A stretch of 64,000 nt of DNA, from positions 372,001 through 436,000 of the forward strand of contig LSRY02000061.1 in NCBI GenBank assembly GCA_001643675.2. Reading direction: 5' to 3'. Both the position numbers and the translations under genes were made by a program. The notes below the pieces were generated by a model. The model was not told where the DNA came from. It did no database searches and saw nothing but the letters and a program-made list of their open reading frames with translations. The DNA is from Monocercomonoides exilis. Lineage: Eukaryota > Preaxostyla > Oxymonadida > Polymastigidae. Below are positions 25,075 to 37,133 of the stretch, in pieces. Numbering within the stretch: the stretch's first letter is position 1; every line of letters begins with the position of its first letter.

Positions 25075-26507
25075 ATGTCGAGCCAAACATTATCAACCGA
25101 AAATTTGCTATTGGCGCTCGGATTAAAAGATCTTCCATCTTCACCTGGAATAAGGGCTAAAATGATTTTTATTTTATCTCAGACAGGGCGAACTTTAAGA
25201 CTTTTGCTCACAGACAAATCTAAAGACAAATTTATCGATATGCTGCACAAAGATTTTGAAATGACTTCAGCATCTTCAACTCCTCTTTTGTCGATGCTAA
25301 CGGATGATGTTAGTATGTTGCTGGTTTTATTTTTTCTGAAATTTTATCGAATGCTTTCTTATTTTCAGAAAGCATGCCTTTTGAAACGGAGTCCGAGCTG
25401 CCAGATTGCTTGAAGCAACAAAAATTTGAAGAACCAAAAGAAAATCCAAAAAGAGATTTAAATGAATTTTTCAAACTTCTTCAAGAAAAGTCACGAAAAT
25501 TGAACGAGAATGGAGAAAATGAATCAAATACAGCAGTTGATTCAGAACAAACGAAAAAGTCAAAAGCTAAAAAGGAAAAGAAAAGCTATAAATCAGACAA
25601 ATCAGAAAACGAAAACTCCGATTCAGATTCAGATTCGGATTCGGATTCGGAATCTGATTCGGATTCAGATGAAGAAAAAGATTCAAGCTCAAGCTCCAGT
25701 TCGGATTCCGATGATGATAGTTCGAGCGGTTCATCTTCTTCTGATGATTCAAGTTCAGATTCAAAAACGAAAAAATCAGGAAAAGTTAAAAAAATGAAGC
25801 CCATGAAAAGTATGACCTATATCAAGAAAAATTGTATTTGACATGTACAATTGTTGTTTTGACTTTTCATTACATTTAATCTGAACTTTAGAACCAGCCT
25901 GTGGATTTGCCCCTGGGCATAGTTCATATGTTGTAATTAAAAAGAACTTGGCAACATGGCCAGGGACTTTGGGATGCATGGCGCTGGTGGACAAAGCAAT
26001 GAAGAAAGGCATATGGCATGTGGAATTTCAGATCAAAGGAGCCATCGGGATGGGATGGACTCCGCTTATTGGCCTTTGCAGCTATCCTTGGTCATTAGGA
26101 GTAGATTCCTGCTTTGGCGATTCCTCGTCTGTTGCATACTACACAGAAGGTTATATTCAAGCACCAGTAGACTCTTACAGAGGAAATGTTCCGTGGAGTT
26201 CAGTGAATCAGATGGGAATGGAAGTTGATACAAAGAAAAAGACACTTCTTTTCTTTGTCGACGGAAAGAGACAGCCTGTTTACTTTACAAATATTCCTGT
26301 TCCATGTCAATTTGGGGTGTGCAACAAACTTTGTTTTGACATTTCGACTATTTACAAAAATTGGTTTTATAATGCTATTTATTCTGTTTTTATGTTTAGA
26401 TTGGGATTGGTGATACTGGAGCTACAGCAAAGATTATTGTGATGAAGCAGATGAAGAGATCTTCTTTCAAGAAAGATAAAGCAGATAGACCTGTTATGTG
26501 GACATGA
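25075..26507 (+). CDS. SPRY/B30.2-like domain protein, 403 aa, 4 exons
   Basis: Exons 25075-25312, 25369-25809, 25892-26316 and 26400-26507 join in phase to 1,212 nt. The introns (56, 82 and 83 nt) begin GTATGT, GTATGA and GTGTGC. Residues 1-80 form a small helical region (LLLALGLKDLPSSP). Residues about 125-220 are a low-complexity Ser/Asp tract followed by a basic patch (KSGKVKKMKPM). Residues about 228-390 form a SPRY-like domain with the usual order: WPGTLGCMALVDKAMKKGIW, WTPLIGLCSYP, SSVAYYTEGYI, then MEVDTKKKTLLFFVDGK and a final IGIGDTGATAKII strand. SPRY domains bind protein partners, but the partner here is unknown. The SPRY domain is cut by the last intron. Gene order suggests no shared pathway with the neighbours. 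Confidence 0.88.
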
Positions 26508-26809
26508 TTTTTCTCTAATTTATATGTATCACATTACAAATATTCCTGCTCATCTGTTATGAGTAGTTTACGAAAATAATTGATTATTTTAAAATAATAA
26601 TTTTTTTTTACAAATAATCGTTTCTTTTTCTTGTCATTGTGATTTCATATGTGCACTTATTTATTTTTTATAATTAGGTTGTATTTTTTATTTTTTGCAA
26701 ATTTATGTTTGAATTTTGTTGTCATCTCTTAAAAAAAAAAAATAAAAATGTGAACCTTTATAAAAATTTTGAAATTATTGAATTCAATAAAATACTGTGC
26801 TATCGGGGA
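26508..26809. other. Intergenic spacer
   Basis: About 300 bp, AT-rich with poly-T and poly-A runs. An in-frame upstream ATG at 26705 exists, but the A/T-rich peptide it adds does not look coding. Confidence 0.5.
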
Positions 26810-27511
26810 ATGGCAACAACTAAGCAAGTCGATTATACCGATCTTCATCGTTTGTTGGGTAAAAAATTTGAAGATTCCATTGTAACATCTTTTTGTGGCA
26901 AACTTGGATCTTGTTTGATTTTTTAGTTGTGTATTTTAAAATTTGCAATTATCGGTAATTTCAAAGTCGAAGGTTATTTAATAATAATTAATAATTAAAA
27001 TAATTTCAATTTATGAATTATACGGGAAATTTTTCGACATAGAAAAAAGATATTCAAATAATGATTGTTTCAGAAATTTCAAACAAAATGGAATTTCAAT
27101 ATTTCTTGATGGGAAAACATCTAAAATTCAAACCATCTTTCTGTACAACGAAGGAAAGGATGGGTTTCAGAAATTTAAAGGTTTTTTCCTCATTTGCAAA
27201 TGATTTACTCGAATAATACTTTGTTTTCATACCTTTTTGAAGGCGAATTACCGCTCAACTTAACAATGAGCATGACAAGTTCTGATGTCGTTCGATTGTG
27301 TGCATTTTTTCTCAGTTCTTTGTACAATATTATTATTTTTATAAATTTTACTTTTAACAGACTTGGAGAGCCAGATAGAAAAGGTGGACCACCACTAATA
27401 GGAGTTTGGATTTCGTATGAATCAAAAGGGGTGCAAATTGAATTTAAAAATAAAACTTGGGAAGATAAATTAAATCCAATAGAGTTAATATCCATTTTTC
27501 TTCCTGAATAA
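26810..27511 (+). CDS. Small conserved-looking protein, 150 aa, putative 6-nt microexon
   Basis: The model is 26810-26912, 26967-26972, 27043-27180, 27243-27297 and 27361-27511 (453 nt). The start ATG gives MATTKQVDYTDLHRLLGKKF. The body contains GISIFLDGKTSKIQTIFLYN, then a GFQKFKGELPLNL block, VVRLLGEPDRKGG and WISYESKGVQIEF near the C-terminus. This reads like a single globular domain I believe occurs in bacteria and eukaryotes, but I cannot name it. Joining exon 1 directly to 27043 keeps phase but creates TAA at the junction. Inserting the 6 nt TCGAAG, flanked by GT-AG introns of 54 and 70 nt, removes the stop. An alternative is to end exon 1 at 26858 (GTAAAA donor), giving 130 aa but losing KKFEDSIVTSFCGKLG. 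It is not secreted. Confidence 0.75.
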
Positions 27512-27658
27512 AAGCAGAAAGAAAATTAAATAAAACTTTTTTTTTTTGTTCTTAATACCTTTTTTCATAAAATTGTTTGAAAGATGTATTTAAAATCATT
27601 TCATCCCACTTCGAAATTTCACATTTTTCCCATTGTTTTGTTTGTCTTTTGAAGAATA

Positions 27659-30600
27659 ATGAGCTCGTCACGCGGTTTGCAAATTAATAGATATGTTTCA
27701 ACATTTTTTTATCATTAAATTTTAAGAAAAATCAAAAGACGCATATGCAGACTTTTATGTATGCAAGATTTTGTTTTTATAGCATTAAAAATTGTTTTTT
27801 AACTATAATTCTTATAATTGACTGAAGGATCTTCTATCTGAATTAAAAGTTCGAGATTCAACTTCTTGGAGATCTTTCAAATCGCTTGCATCGCGTGATA
27901 AGCGATATCTTGGTATATATTTTATTTTTTTTAAATATTTGATTTTTAATACTATTTTTCATAAATATTTCGCAATAAGCAATTGATAATGATGAAACGC
28001 GACAAAAATTGTTTGACAGGTACATAGATAAAAAGTATGGCACGTACTCATCAAAACATTCATCTCGCCGTTCTTCTTCAAGAGAAAGAACTCATCGTAG
28101 AGAAATAAGTAGTGAAAATTCTGATAGAAGTGAATCAGAAACAAAAGATAAATACCAAGAGCGAGATGAAAAACGTAGAAAAGAGGAGAAACTTAAAGCA
28201 GAAGCACGAGAAAGATTTCGACTTTTGTTAGATGAAGTGATAACTGTGCCTTATTTAACTTTTGAAGAGGCTGTTGGATTTGAGGTTAAAGAAAAATCAG
28301 AAGAAGAAATTGTAGATAACTTCTCAAATTCCAAATCATCATCGGCTTCTTCTTCATCATCTACAACATCTGACGACACTTCAAAAGAGAATAGTTCAGT
28401 TCATTCATCAAATGATTCATCATCAACCACATCATCATCTTCTTCTTCGTTAATTAGCTCATATCTTTCAAAGCCTGTAAATCCACTTCTTGTTATCCCA
28501 GAAAGTTGGGCTGTTCGCAAGCGACTGACTGTTGAAGAAATGAAGGAGATATTCGAAGCAAAAATTACTTCTCTTCAGCACAAATCTGCAACAAAATGGA
28601 AGCAACTTCTTGATTCGGAGAGAAAGAAGATTGGCATTTCTAACGATTGGGTGCAGAAGTCGCAAGATCTGAGTGAAAAAGACGGTTATGATGACATTCC
28701 CTTTGAACATGTGAAGCGAGAGTTGCACTCGAAATGGGTTGACGAGACAATTAAGAACTCACTGAATGCATTGGATACATATCTGAGGACAAATAGGGAG
28801 TTTCAGCGAACCTTGCGGCTTCCTTATTCGACTGTTGATGATCTTAGACAATTATTAAGAGTTTGTTCATTTTTTATTGGGATTCATATAATTCAGCTCT
28901 TCTTCGCAAACAAAAATTCTCATTTGATGGACTTTTAAAATTATGAATTAACTTTTTTTAGAGAGAAGCATCATACAAAAGATTAAAGCATCTGAGAGAA
29001 GAAAGAGATGATTTAATTGTTAGATACATTTCAAGTATTAATCCAAAATTCAAACACTGGCCAATGTAAGCCAGGTTTTTGAATTTGTTAATTTTATGGA
29101 AAATAATTGATTTTCGTTTTCATTGTTGGATTTTGCGTTTTTTTGTTGTTTGAGTTAAGTTATCAGTTGTTTCACTTCAAACAAAAATATCCCTTAATTC
29201 TGAAATCTGTTTATCATTTAGTTTTTTCTTTTTGGATTTATGGAAGAATCAATGGAACAATTGATTCTTTTTTGGGATCAATTGAAGGAAAAAATACCAG
29301 TTGTTGAAAGGCATGAAATTAAGCACTTGATTGGAGAAAGATTAATTGATGAAAATGAGGTTTAATATCCTTACCAATTATTGTTTTTAACTTAATATTT
29401 TCATAAAGAGTCTTTATAAAGAATTAATTGGATTACTAGAGATATCTGGAAAGTATGAAGAGTTTGTGGCACAAAAAGTTCAAACCCCTATTGAGCCAAA
29501 GCCAAGGTTTGATTTATCAAAAATATTTTGACTTTTAGAAATATCGCAAATGCAATTCATTTTATAGACCTATTTTTTCTAAAGAAAGAGATATTTTGGA
29601 GCAAGACATTTTACTATTTTTAAAGAGGATAAGTGCAGTTTGGATTAATATTAATTTTCATAATAATAAATTCAACTTTTTCAAAGCGATTCACTTCACG
29701 TTTTGAAGACAATATCGCTATTGAAGCACTTAGCAGCATCATATCTAAGCCACCTTTTCTTTCTTCTGACAAAAACTTGTTATCTTATTTGACTGCCAAT
29801 GAAGCAACAAATGTGCAAAGACCTTCAACTGCTTCTTCATTGCGGATGTCATCAACTTTCTCGCGCCCAAGCAGTGCACTTTCCCTCTCGGGTGGGATTC
29901 CATCAACACCTCGGTATTCAAGATGTTGTTGTTCTTTCACTTGATTTCATCAAATTACTTTTTTTTTTAAAATATATTCAAAATTTTGAAAATTTTCGAA
30001 GTGCTCCCACACCTCCATCACTCCCTCGTCAAGTCACTTTATCGTTTTTAACTCCAAAGCTTATCCATTCTCTAAAGGAAACATTTCAAAGCGAGAACAT
30101 GCTGCTAAAAGGAGAGATTGAGGAAATTAACGAGGCCATAATGATGAATACATCAGCTGAGATAGAAACGAAGCAGTTCGTAAAGAAAATGAAGGAGCTG
30201 AGCGATCTGGCAATGAAGCCACCGTCTTTGGAGTCACTGACGGGATTCAGAACGCGACTGAAAGAGTGGGAGAGGAAAGAGAAAGAGAAAGAGAAAGAGA
30301 GGGAGAAAAAAGAAGGGAGAGAAGCTGATGAAGAAGATGCTACAGGAAGTGATTGGATTCCAATGGCAACTCCAAAAATGAGAGCGATGTCGAAAGACGA
30401 ACAGAGAAGAAGAAGCTCATTTGGAGGAAGGCCAACATCGCCAATACTTCGTCAGAGCCTTGAAAAATCTTCTTTTCCTTCTTCTTCTTCCTCTTCTTCT
30501 GCAGCTTCTTCTGCTTCCACTTCATCTTTCGCATTTCCATCTCCATCTTCGCCAGCTAATCCAAACATCCCACAACTTCTTCACGCTCAAAATTCTTCTT

Positions 30601-33398
30601 CTTCTTCTTCTGCAAATTCCAATCTTCGCCCCGTTTCCCCTTCTTCTCCGCGTCTTCCTCCAATCAATGTGGAGAAAGCTGACTCTTCTTTTCTCTCTTC
30701 TTTGTCTTCTTCTGCTGCCTCTTCTCTTTCAATTCCTTCTCATTCGTCGCCTTCTGTTCGGCGTGCATCGCGTGGATCTTCGTTTTCTTCCACTTCATCT
30801 TCTCTTCTCAACACAACAACACTTTATTCATCTTCTCCTTCTGCTTCCTCCTCCTCTTCTTCTTCTTCTGCTTCTGCTTCTTCAACTTCTTCTTCACTTT
30901 CACTTCATCCTTCAAAAGTTCGTTCGCAAACACCTCCATCGAGACAGCCACATCACTCGCTGAACACTTCATCCCAATCAACACCTTCATCCATTCAATC
31001 ACAAAAGACTCAAAATTCCTCCTCCTCCTCCTCTTCTTCTTCTTCAGCGATTGTTCAGAGCCAGTTGTCTTCTTCTCACCACAACTCAGCAGTCAGAAGA
31101 GGCATCCACAGTGCAGATGAAGTTCTGTCTTCGTCAAATGACGCTCGTTCTGCCTCTCCAAAAAGACCAGCTTTTTCATCAGCTGCCATTTCACCCAAAA
31201 AGAAAAGTGTTCAAACAAACAGAAGTGTTCAGCCAATTATTCAGTCTGCTAAGCCTCTTTTGAGTCAGAAGGAGAAATCATCAGCAAGTTCATCATCATC
31301 ATCATCATTTTCTTCTTCTTCTTCTGCATCTGCTTCTTCTTCTTCTTCAAATGCTCAAACAATATCGCCACTTCAGTCTCTGATTGATCGTCTGTCGATT
31401 GTTGACTCATTTCAGACAGCTTCTGCTTCGAGTGTTGAGTTGAATGCTCCTCAAAATTATTCAAATTTACCTGAAAAGACAACAGAAACAGCTGAGCCAT
31501 CAAAAGAAGAGGGAAATTATAAATTGGATGATGAAGAAATAAATGAAGATGAATTAAGTGATGAGGAGGAAGATAATGAAGAAGAAGATGATGAAGAAGG
31601 AGAGGAAGGAAGAAGGAGAAGTGCAAAGGAAGGCGATCGCAATGAAGAAATGAATTTAACAAAAGATTCATCTCTTCGAGACAAAGAAGATAAAAAGCCT
31701 GCCATTCTAACACAGCACACTTCTTCATTGCAGCCATCACAATCAATTCATTCATCTGCTCATACAAATACTTCTCATTCAACATTAAATACATCCTCCT
31801 CCTCCTCCTCTTCTTCCTCTTCCTCTTCCTCTTCTTCTTCTTCCACCCGTTCCATTCCAGTCACTCCAAAGAAGCATCTTCTGCCATCCACTCCTCAGTC
31901 TCTCTCATCTGGCAGCACTTCCTTCGGCCGCCCTCGTCCCTCTCAAAACACACCTCATCCTTCTTCTCCTCATCAGCCAATCAAACACACAACACAGTCA
32001 CAAATGCCCCTCTCCACTCAAAAGGATGCACATTCAGACAATTCAGAGGTGCTGCCGATGTTGTGGGAAGACGACGAAAGAGTCGGGGCGCTTTTGGCGA
32101 AGGAAGGCGATGCTGAACGAGAGAAGGCGATGGAGGAAGAGTTGGATGTGCTGTTGATGACAGTCAGAGGAGATGGATTGAAGGAGAACGGGAAGGAGAG
32201 GAAGAAGGAGAGGAAAGAGAAAGAGGATGAAGAGGAGAAAGAAGAAGAGAAAGAGGAAGAAGCATTTCAAGAAAGTGATGATGATGCTGATGATGGTGGA
32301 AAAGAAGATGTAGATGAAGATGATCTGATTGGAATACATTTATTGAATGAGATAAAAATTGATAGCCAACAACAGAAATCTGTTTTTTATCCTTCTTCTG
32401 CAATGTCTTCTCTGCCTTTGTCTTCTTCTTCTTCAGAAACAACAACAACAACTTCTTCTTCTTCTTCATCTTTGTTATCTTCACCTTCTTCTGCACAATT
32501 GTATTCATTCCCTTCGTCTTCTGTTCTTTCTTCTTCTTCTTCTTCTTCTTCATTCAAAATCAACACACCAAATCAGCTGAAAAGTGGAATTCTGTTTGGT
32601 GCTGGTGTTCCTGCTTCACTTGCTTCTACAATTCGTCCTTCTTCTTCTTCCTCCTCGTTCTCTTCAACACTTCGTCCTTCCTCTTCTTCCTCCTCTTCCT
32701 CAAAGCAATCCAATTCAGTTCCAAAGTCCAGCTATTCTGCCAATCACACACGAAGAAGTGCTCCTTCAATGACACCTCGTCCACACACAACAGCTGTGAG
32801 CAGTCGGAACACAATCAACATTTTAGATGAAGAAGCAGCAGAAGAGCCAAAAAGAGCGAGAAACGAAGGAAGAGGAAGAGGAAGAAGAGCAAAAGAGGAA
32901 GAAGAAGAGAAAGGAGTGATGGAGATGGTGCTTGTGGATGGAATACAGAATGTGATATCAGATTATGAAGATGTGCTGAATGAAGAGGAAATGAGGAGGA
33001 GAGAAGAGGAGAGGAGGAGGAAGGAGAGGGAGGAAGACGATGATTATGCAAAGATGGCAGAAGATGATGCAATGGATGGTGATATTTCTGAAGATGATGT
33101 TAGTCAAATTAACAAAGAACAAAAACATAACAAGTCTGCAACAAACAAAAAAAAGCAAGCATCTGCAAATAAGCGTGTGAAAAGAGGAGGAAAGGAAAAA
33201 GAAGAGGAAGAGGAAGAGGAAGAAGAGATTATTAGAAGGACAGGCTCATATGAACATTTTAAGGATATTATGCATTTGAATCAGTTAAGCAGAAACCAAA
33301 AAACACAAAAGAATATTAAGGGTAAATATTTTGTGAAACCTGATGATGAAAAAGCTGTTAATGAAGAAGAAGATAGATTGAAATCGTTCTTTTCTTGA
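27659..33398 (+). CDS. FF-domain protein (Prp40/TCERG1-like), 1,663 aa, 10 exons
   Basis: Exons 27659-27674, 27727-27758, 27828-27912, 27980-28860, 28962-29034, 29247-29359, 29409-29506, 29568-29637, 29687-29913 and 30002-33398 sum to 4,992 nt in phase. FF1 covers residues about 8-62 (DAYADFYDLL, SWRSFKSLASRDKRY, RQKLFDRYI). An RS-like basic stretch spans 69-95. A second FF-like start (ARERFRLLLDEV) near 120 is interrupted by a Ser insert. Further FF repeats lie at about 307-362 (REFQRTLRL, SYKRLKHLREERDDLI) and 366-423 (FWDQLKEKIPVVE). The remaining ~1,100 residues are Ser tracts alternating with acidic runs, ending in a conserved-looking EEIIRRTGSYEHFKDIMH segment. FF repeats in Prp40 and TCERG1 bind splicing factors and phosphorylated RNA polymerase II. 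Here the N-terminal WW domains are absent. The exon 5 donor (29035) is the least certain junction. Confidence 0.83.
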
Positions 33399-33652
33399 AT
33401 GACTTTCAATAACTTATTGATTTGATGCGACTGACATTATGCTTTCCGAATTTGTATTTTCTTGAAATACATGTGAAAAAGGAAATTTTTGTCAATAATT
33501 ATTTTTATTTTTGCCTTTTAAAATATTTTCAGGTAAAGTTCAATGGCCAGTATGCTTTATTTCTTGTGCACTTGATTTTGTTTTCTTTATGAAATTTTCT
33601 TTTTTATTGAAATACAACATCAAAAATCCCCATAATTAAAAGCTGATTTTGT
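33399..33652. other. Intergenic spacer
   Basis: AT-rich spacer. An ATG at about 33543 followed by a GTATGC donor-like site was considered as a first exon for the next gene, but it is out of phase. Confidence 0.45.
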
Positions 33653-36248
33653 ATGGAAAGCATAAATGATATAACAAGCCCATACAGTGATGTATGCATA
33701 TTTTTAGAATGAACATCTCTAAGTTAATATAAAACTCATTTTTTACCAACATCAAATGTTTTTGATTTTTCTTTTTATCAATCCTTTCAGACAAATTTAT
33801 CTGAACGAATTAAGTTTTGCTGCAATTTGTTTTTATTGTTTTGAGTTAAGTTCTTATTGTTATATTGCTTTTAAAGCACGACTTTTACAGAAGATGATTC
33901 TCTGTCCCCTTTTCCAATTGCGTCAAATATGGCGTTTGTTTATTCTAATCTTTTTTGTTTTCTCTCCAGATATTTCAAATTCATAAAGAACTTCATCAAT
34001 TGAGACACAAAATGCTGATGTTCAAAAGAAAATGTATGCTATTTTGTGGGAAAAGCACATGAAAAGACAGGAAAATGATGAAAAAGAAATTAAAATGGAG
34101 CAAGAATTAAAAAGAAGGCAAATCCAACGACAAAAACGAAGCATGAAACGTTTTGATAGTGTGCTGTATCGCTGCGACCATTATGCAAAAGTTCCAACAT
34201 CAAGAAGCGTCAATTTTCTTTCAAATTCTATTTCCATCATGCCAAATGATTTTTCGCATTCTTTGTATGAAAGAAAATCTTCAGAAGCTGATCTGTCGAA
34301 AGACGCTCCATATAGCTTATCTTTTACAAATTTACCTTTCGATTTTCAAGAAAATCATCCTTTCGGTTCTCAAACAAGTAGATCTTTCACTCGTGATAAG
34401 CAATCAAGAAATTCCATAACATCAAGATCTTACACTTTTGATCATTCAAAAAGCATTGATAACGATTTTGATTTTAGTCGTTCAAACTCTGTGCAATACG
34501 GATCAGTTCCGCGTTTGGATAATATGAACTTTTTCAATGAGCAATCAAGAAACTTGAATTTTTCTCCAATGACACTTTCGAGACAAGGAACAACAGAAGA
34601 TTTAACTTCAAGTCGATTATATATCAACCCTTTGGCAGAACACACTCGGCCGCCATTTTTTGTGAAGAAAAGAGTTGGAGAGATGGAAAGGACATTGTCT
34701 GTGAGGATGAATGAAGAAGCAGAGAAGAAAGGGAAAGTGTTTGAGAGGGATGTGAAAGAGCAGATTAAAGAAGAGGAGAAAGAGGAAGAGGAGCTGAGGA
34801 AAGAATGGGTGGCTCGCATGAGGAGAAATGAAAGAGAGAGAAATTTTGGTATGCAGAGAAATGCTGTTTTTGACGAATGATGGCAAAGAAATGTTGAAAT
34901 AGTAATCATTTGTGGCAACGTTTCAGCTTCACAAAGTTTTTGTTTTTCGTCTGTAATTTTATTATCATTTTTCCTCTTCACATTTTATTTGGAATTTCAA
35001 TGTTTAATTATTCTGCTTTCTTTTCATTTCAATTTTTATCTTCTTTTCATCATTTTTACTAGCTCGACGATCTCTTAGTTTGCAGCGATCTTTATTAATA
35101 GGAGAACCATTTGCACAGAAAAAGGCAAAGAAGATGGCAGAGAAAGCTCATTTGTGTGACTCATCTGCCAATTGCACTGTTGCAACTTCTGCTTCCTCTC
35201 CATTTTCTTCTTCTTCCATTCAAAGCATTTCATCGACGAATCATTTTTCTCCGTCTTTGAGATCTTCATTCACGTCTTCTATTCCTTGTATCTCGCAAGC
35301 AAGCAGAACGAGTTGTTTTGCTTCTGCTTCTTCCTTCCCGTCTCGTTCATCTCCTTCGACATCTGCACCATCCGCATCATCTTCATTATCTTCATTATCT
35401 TCTATTTCTTCTATTTCTTCTGCTGCGATGACTCCAAGTTCAAACAGTATTTATTCCATCTCCCCTGTTTTCTATCCACCAACTTCAAAAGCAAAGCATT
35501 TGAGTGAAAGATGTGACACTTCTGCAGCTGATAGACAGCCTTTCATTGGCAAGCATTTCACAGCCAAAACTGCTTTACGTCCATTCAGTGCTCCTCGTGC
35601 CATCAGATATGCTTCTTCCTCTTCTATTTCTTCTTCTTCCTCCTCCTCTTCTTCTCCAACAGCACATTCTTCTTCATCATCTGAGTTGCCTGAACATTCT
35701 AACTGCCTTTCTGCATCGCCTACAACACCCCCTTCGTTCCCGTTTGTGTCTGTGCTGCCGCCTCAGAAGGCTGTTTGTGGTCGGCCTGGCTCATTCACAG
35801 AAAGGCCAATGCCACGCAATTACTGCCACAGGGCGTCTCAGCATCCAACTGTAATGGCTCAGCCTTGTTCGAATGAAGGAGATAGGTGCATCGGAGCTCC
35901 GATGCTTCCAGCCACTTCAGATGCAACTTGTCAAAACAGAAGGCAGATGAATATCCAATCTGATGATTGCATTGCGAATTCTTCTTCGGCCAAGTCACTT
36001 TTTGATGTTATGAAACTCAGAATGCTTTCTGAATGTGGGAAAACGTTTGCGATTTTTTGAAAGATTGTTTTGCTTTTCTAATTTTTAACAATGGATGTCA
36101 TTTTTGTCTCATTTTTGAATATTTTAGTCCTGTTTGCCCATATTCATCAGAAGCAGGAGCAGAAATTAGAAAGAACTGTAGAAGTTATCGGCCTTCTCCA
36201 AAACTTTATGGACTTGTCAATTCTGATAAGCATTACAGAGAAGAGTAA
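33653..36248 (+). CDS. Ser-rich protein of unknown function, 693 aa, 6 exons
   Basis: Exons 33653-33691, 33791-33813, 33877-33933, 33989-34848, 35063-36044 and 36128-36248 join in phase to 2,082 nt. The start gives MESINDITSPYSD and the last exon ends PKLYGLVNSDKHYREE before TAA. Residues about 54-100 are strongly basic and helical (LWEKHMKRQENDEKEIKMEQ). The middle is Ser/Phe/Asn-rich with repeated SR-x-SF/YT motifs. Residues about 270-330 form a charged coiled coil. Residues about 340-560 are a Ser tract region. A Cys-containing C-terminal part follows. There are no membrane segments or signal peptide, and I recognise no domain. The second exon is only 23 nt. The exon 4 boundary uses ATAAAG at 33988 as acceptor, because the nearer CTCCAG would run into a stop. 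Confidence 0.8.
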
Positions 36249-37133
36249 CATTACAATAAATGTCATTTCCTATTCGATATATTTATATTTGATTTCAACT
36301 ATCTACTCTTTTCAATTTGGTTTTCTTTATTAATTGTCATTTTATCAGAAATTATCTATTTATTTTCTTTCTTTCTTTTATTAAAGCTTTTTAAATTGAT
36401 TTTTATTTATATTGTCATCTTATTTATATGTATAATGTTTTTTTATTTTTTGAACGGATAAATTTTCATCAAATTTTCTTTCTTTTCAGGAAAGATTTTT
36501 AAAATCAAAAATGGTTATGCTATATATAGTGGTAATAAATTAATGAATATTTGATTTCAATTCTTTATTTTATTGAAATAAATCATTTATATCGAAGAGT
36601 TAGAAAAAATATGTTATTTTTGAATTCATCTTAGGATTAAAAACACGATTTAGTGTTTTCTCTCAAAACAAAAATGAAATCAAATGCACCCCAAATAACG
36701 AGAATAACTTTGGATTTCAAACAATTTCCATCAGCATCACTGCAATTTTTTTTTTTTTATGTTTATGAGAAAAAAATAATTGATTGTTCAAAAAAATGTT
36801 TTTTATTTCAATAAACATCGAATTAATAAAAACAATTTTTTTAAAAAATTGAACAATAAAAATTGATTAACAACATGTGACTGTCTGATTCGATTCTCCT
36901 CATAAAACAGTTTTTTTCTTTTTAATAAAGAATTATAATTCAATATTTATCGAGCAAAAAATTGTTTTCTATTTCTTTAGTTTTTCAGTTAACAATTTTT
37001 CTCATTTTTTGATCTCTTCAAATGGAAGCATGGACAAAAAATAAAATATCTCGTGAATGATTTGATAAATGAAAACCGATCAGTGAACCATAAACTTTAT
37101 ATTATTAAATTTTTTGTTGTGTCTCTGAATTCA
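36249..37133. other. Intergenic spacer, very AT-rich
   Basis: About 885 bp with long T and A runs, probably holding the 3' end of the upstream gene and the promoter of the next. No gene or repeat family is recognised. Confidence 0.55.
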
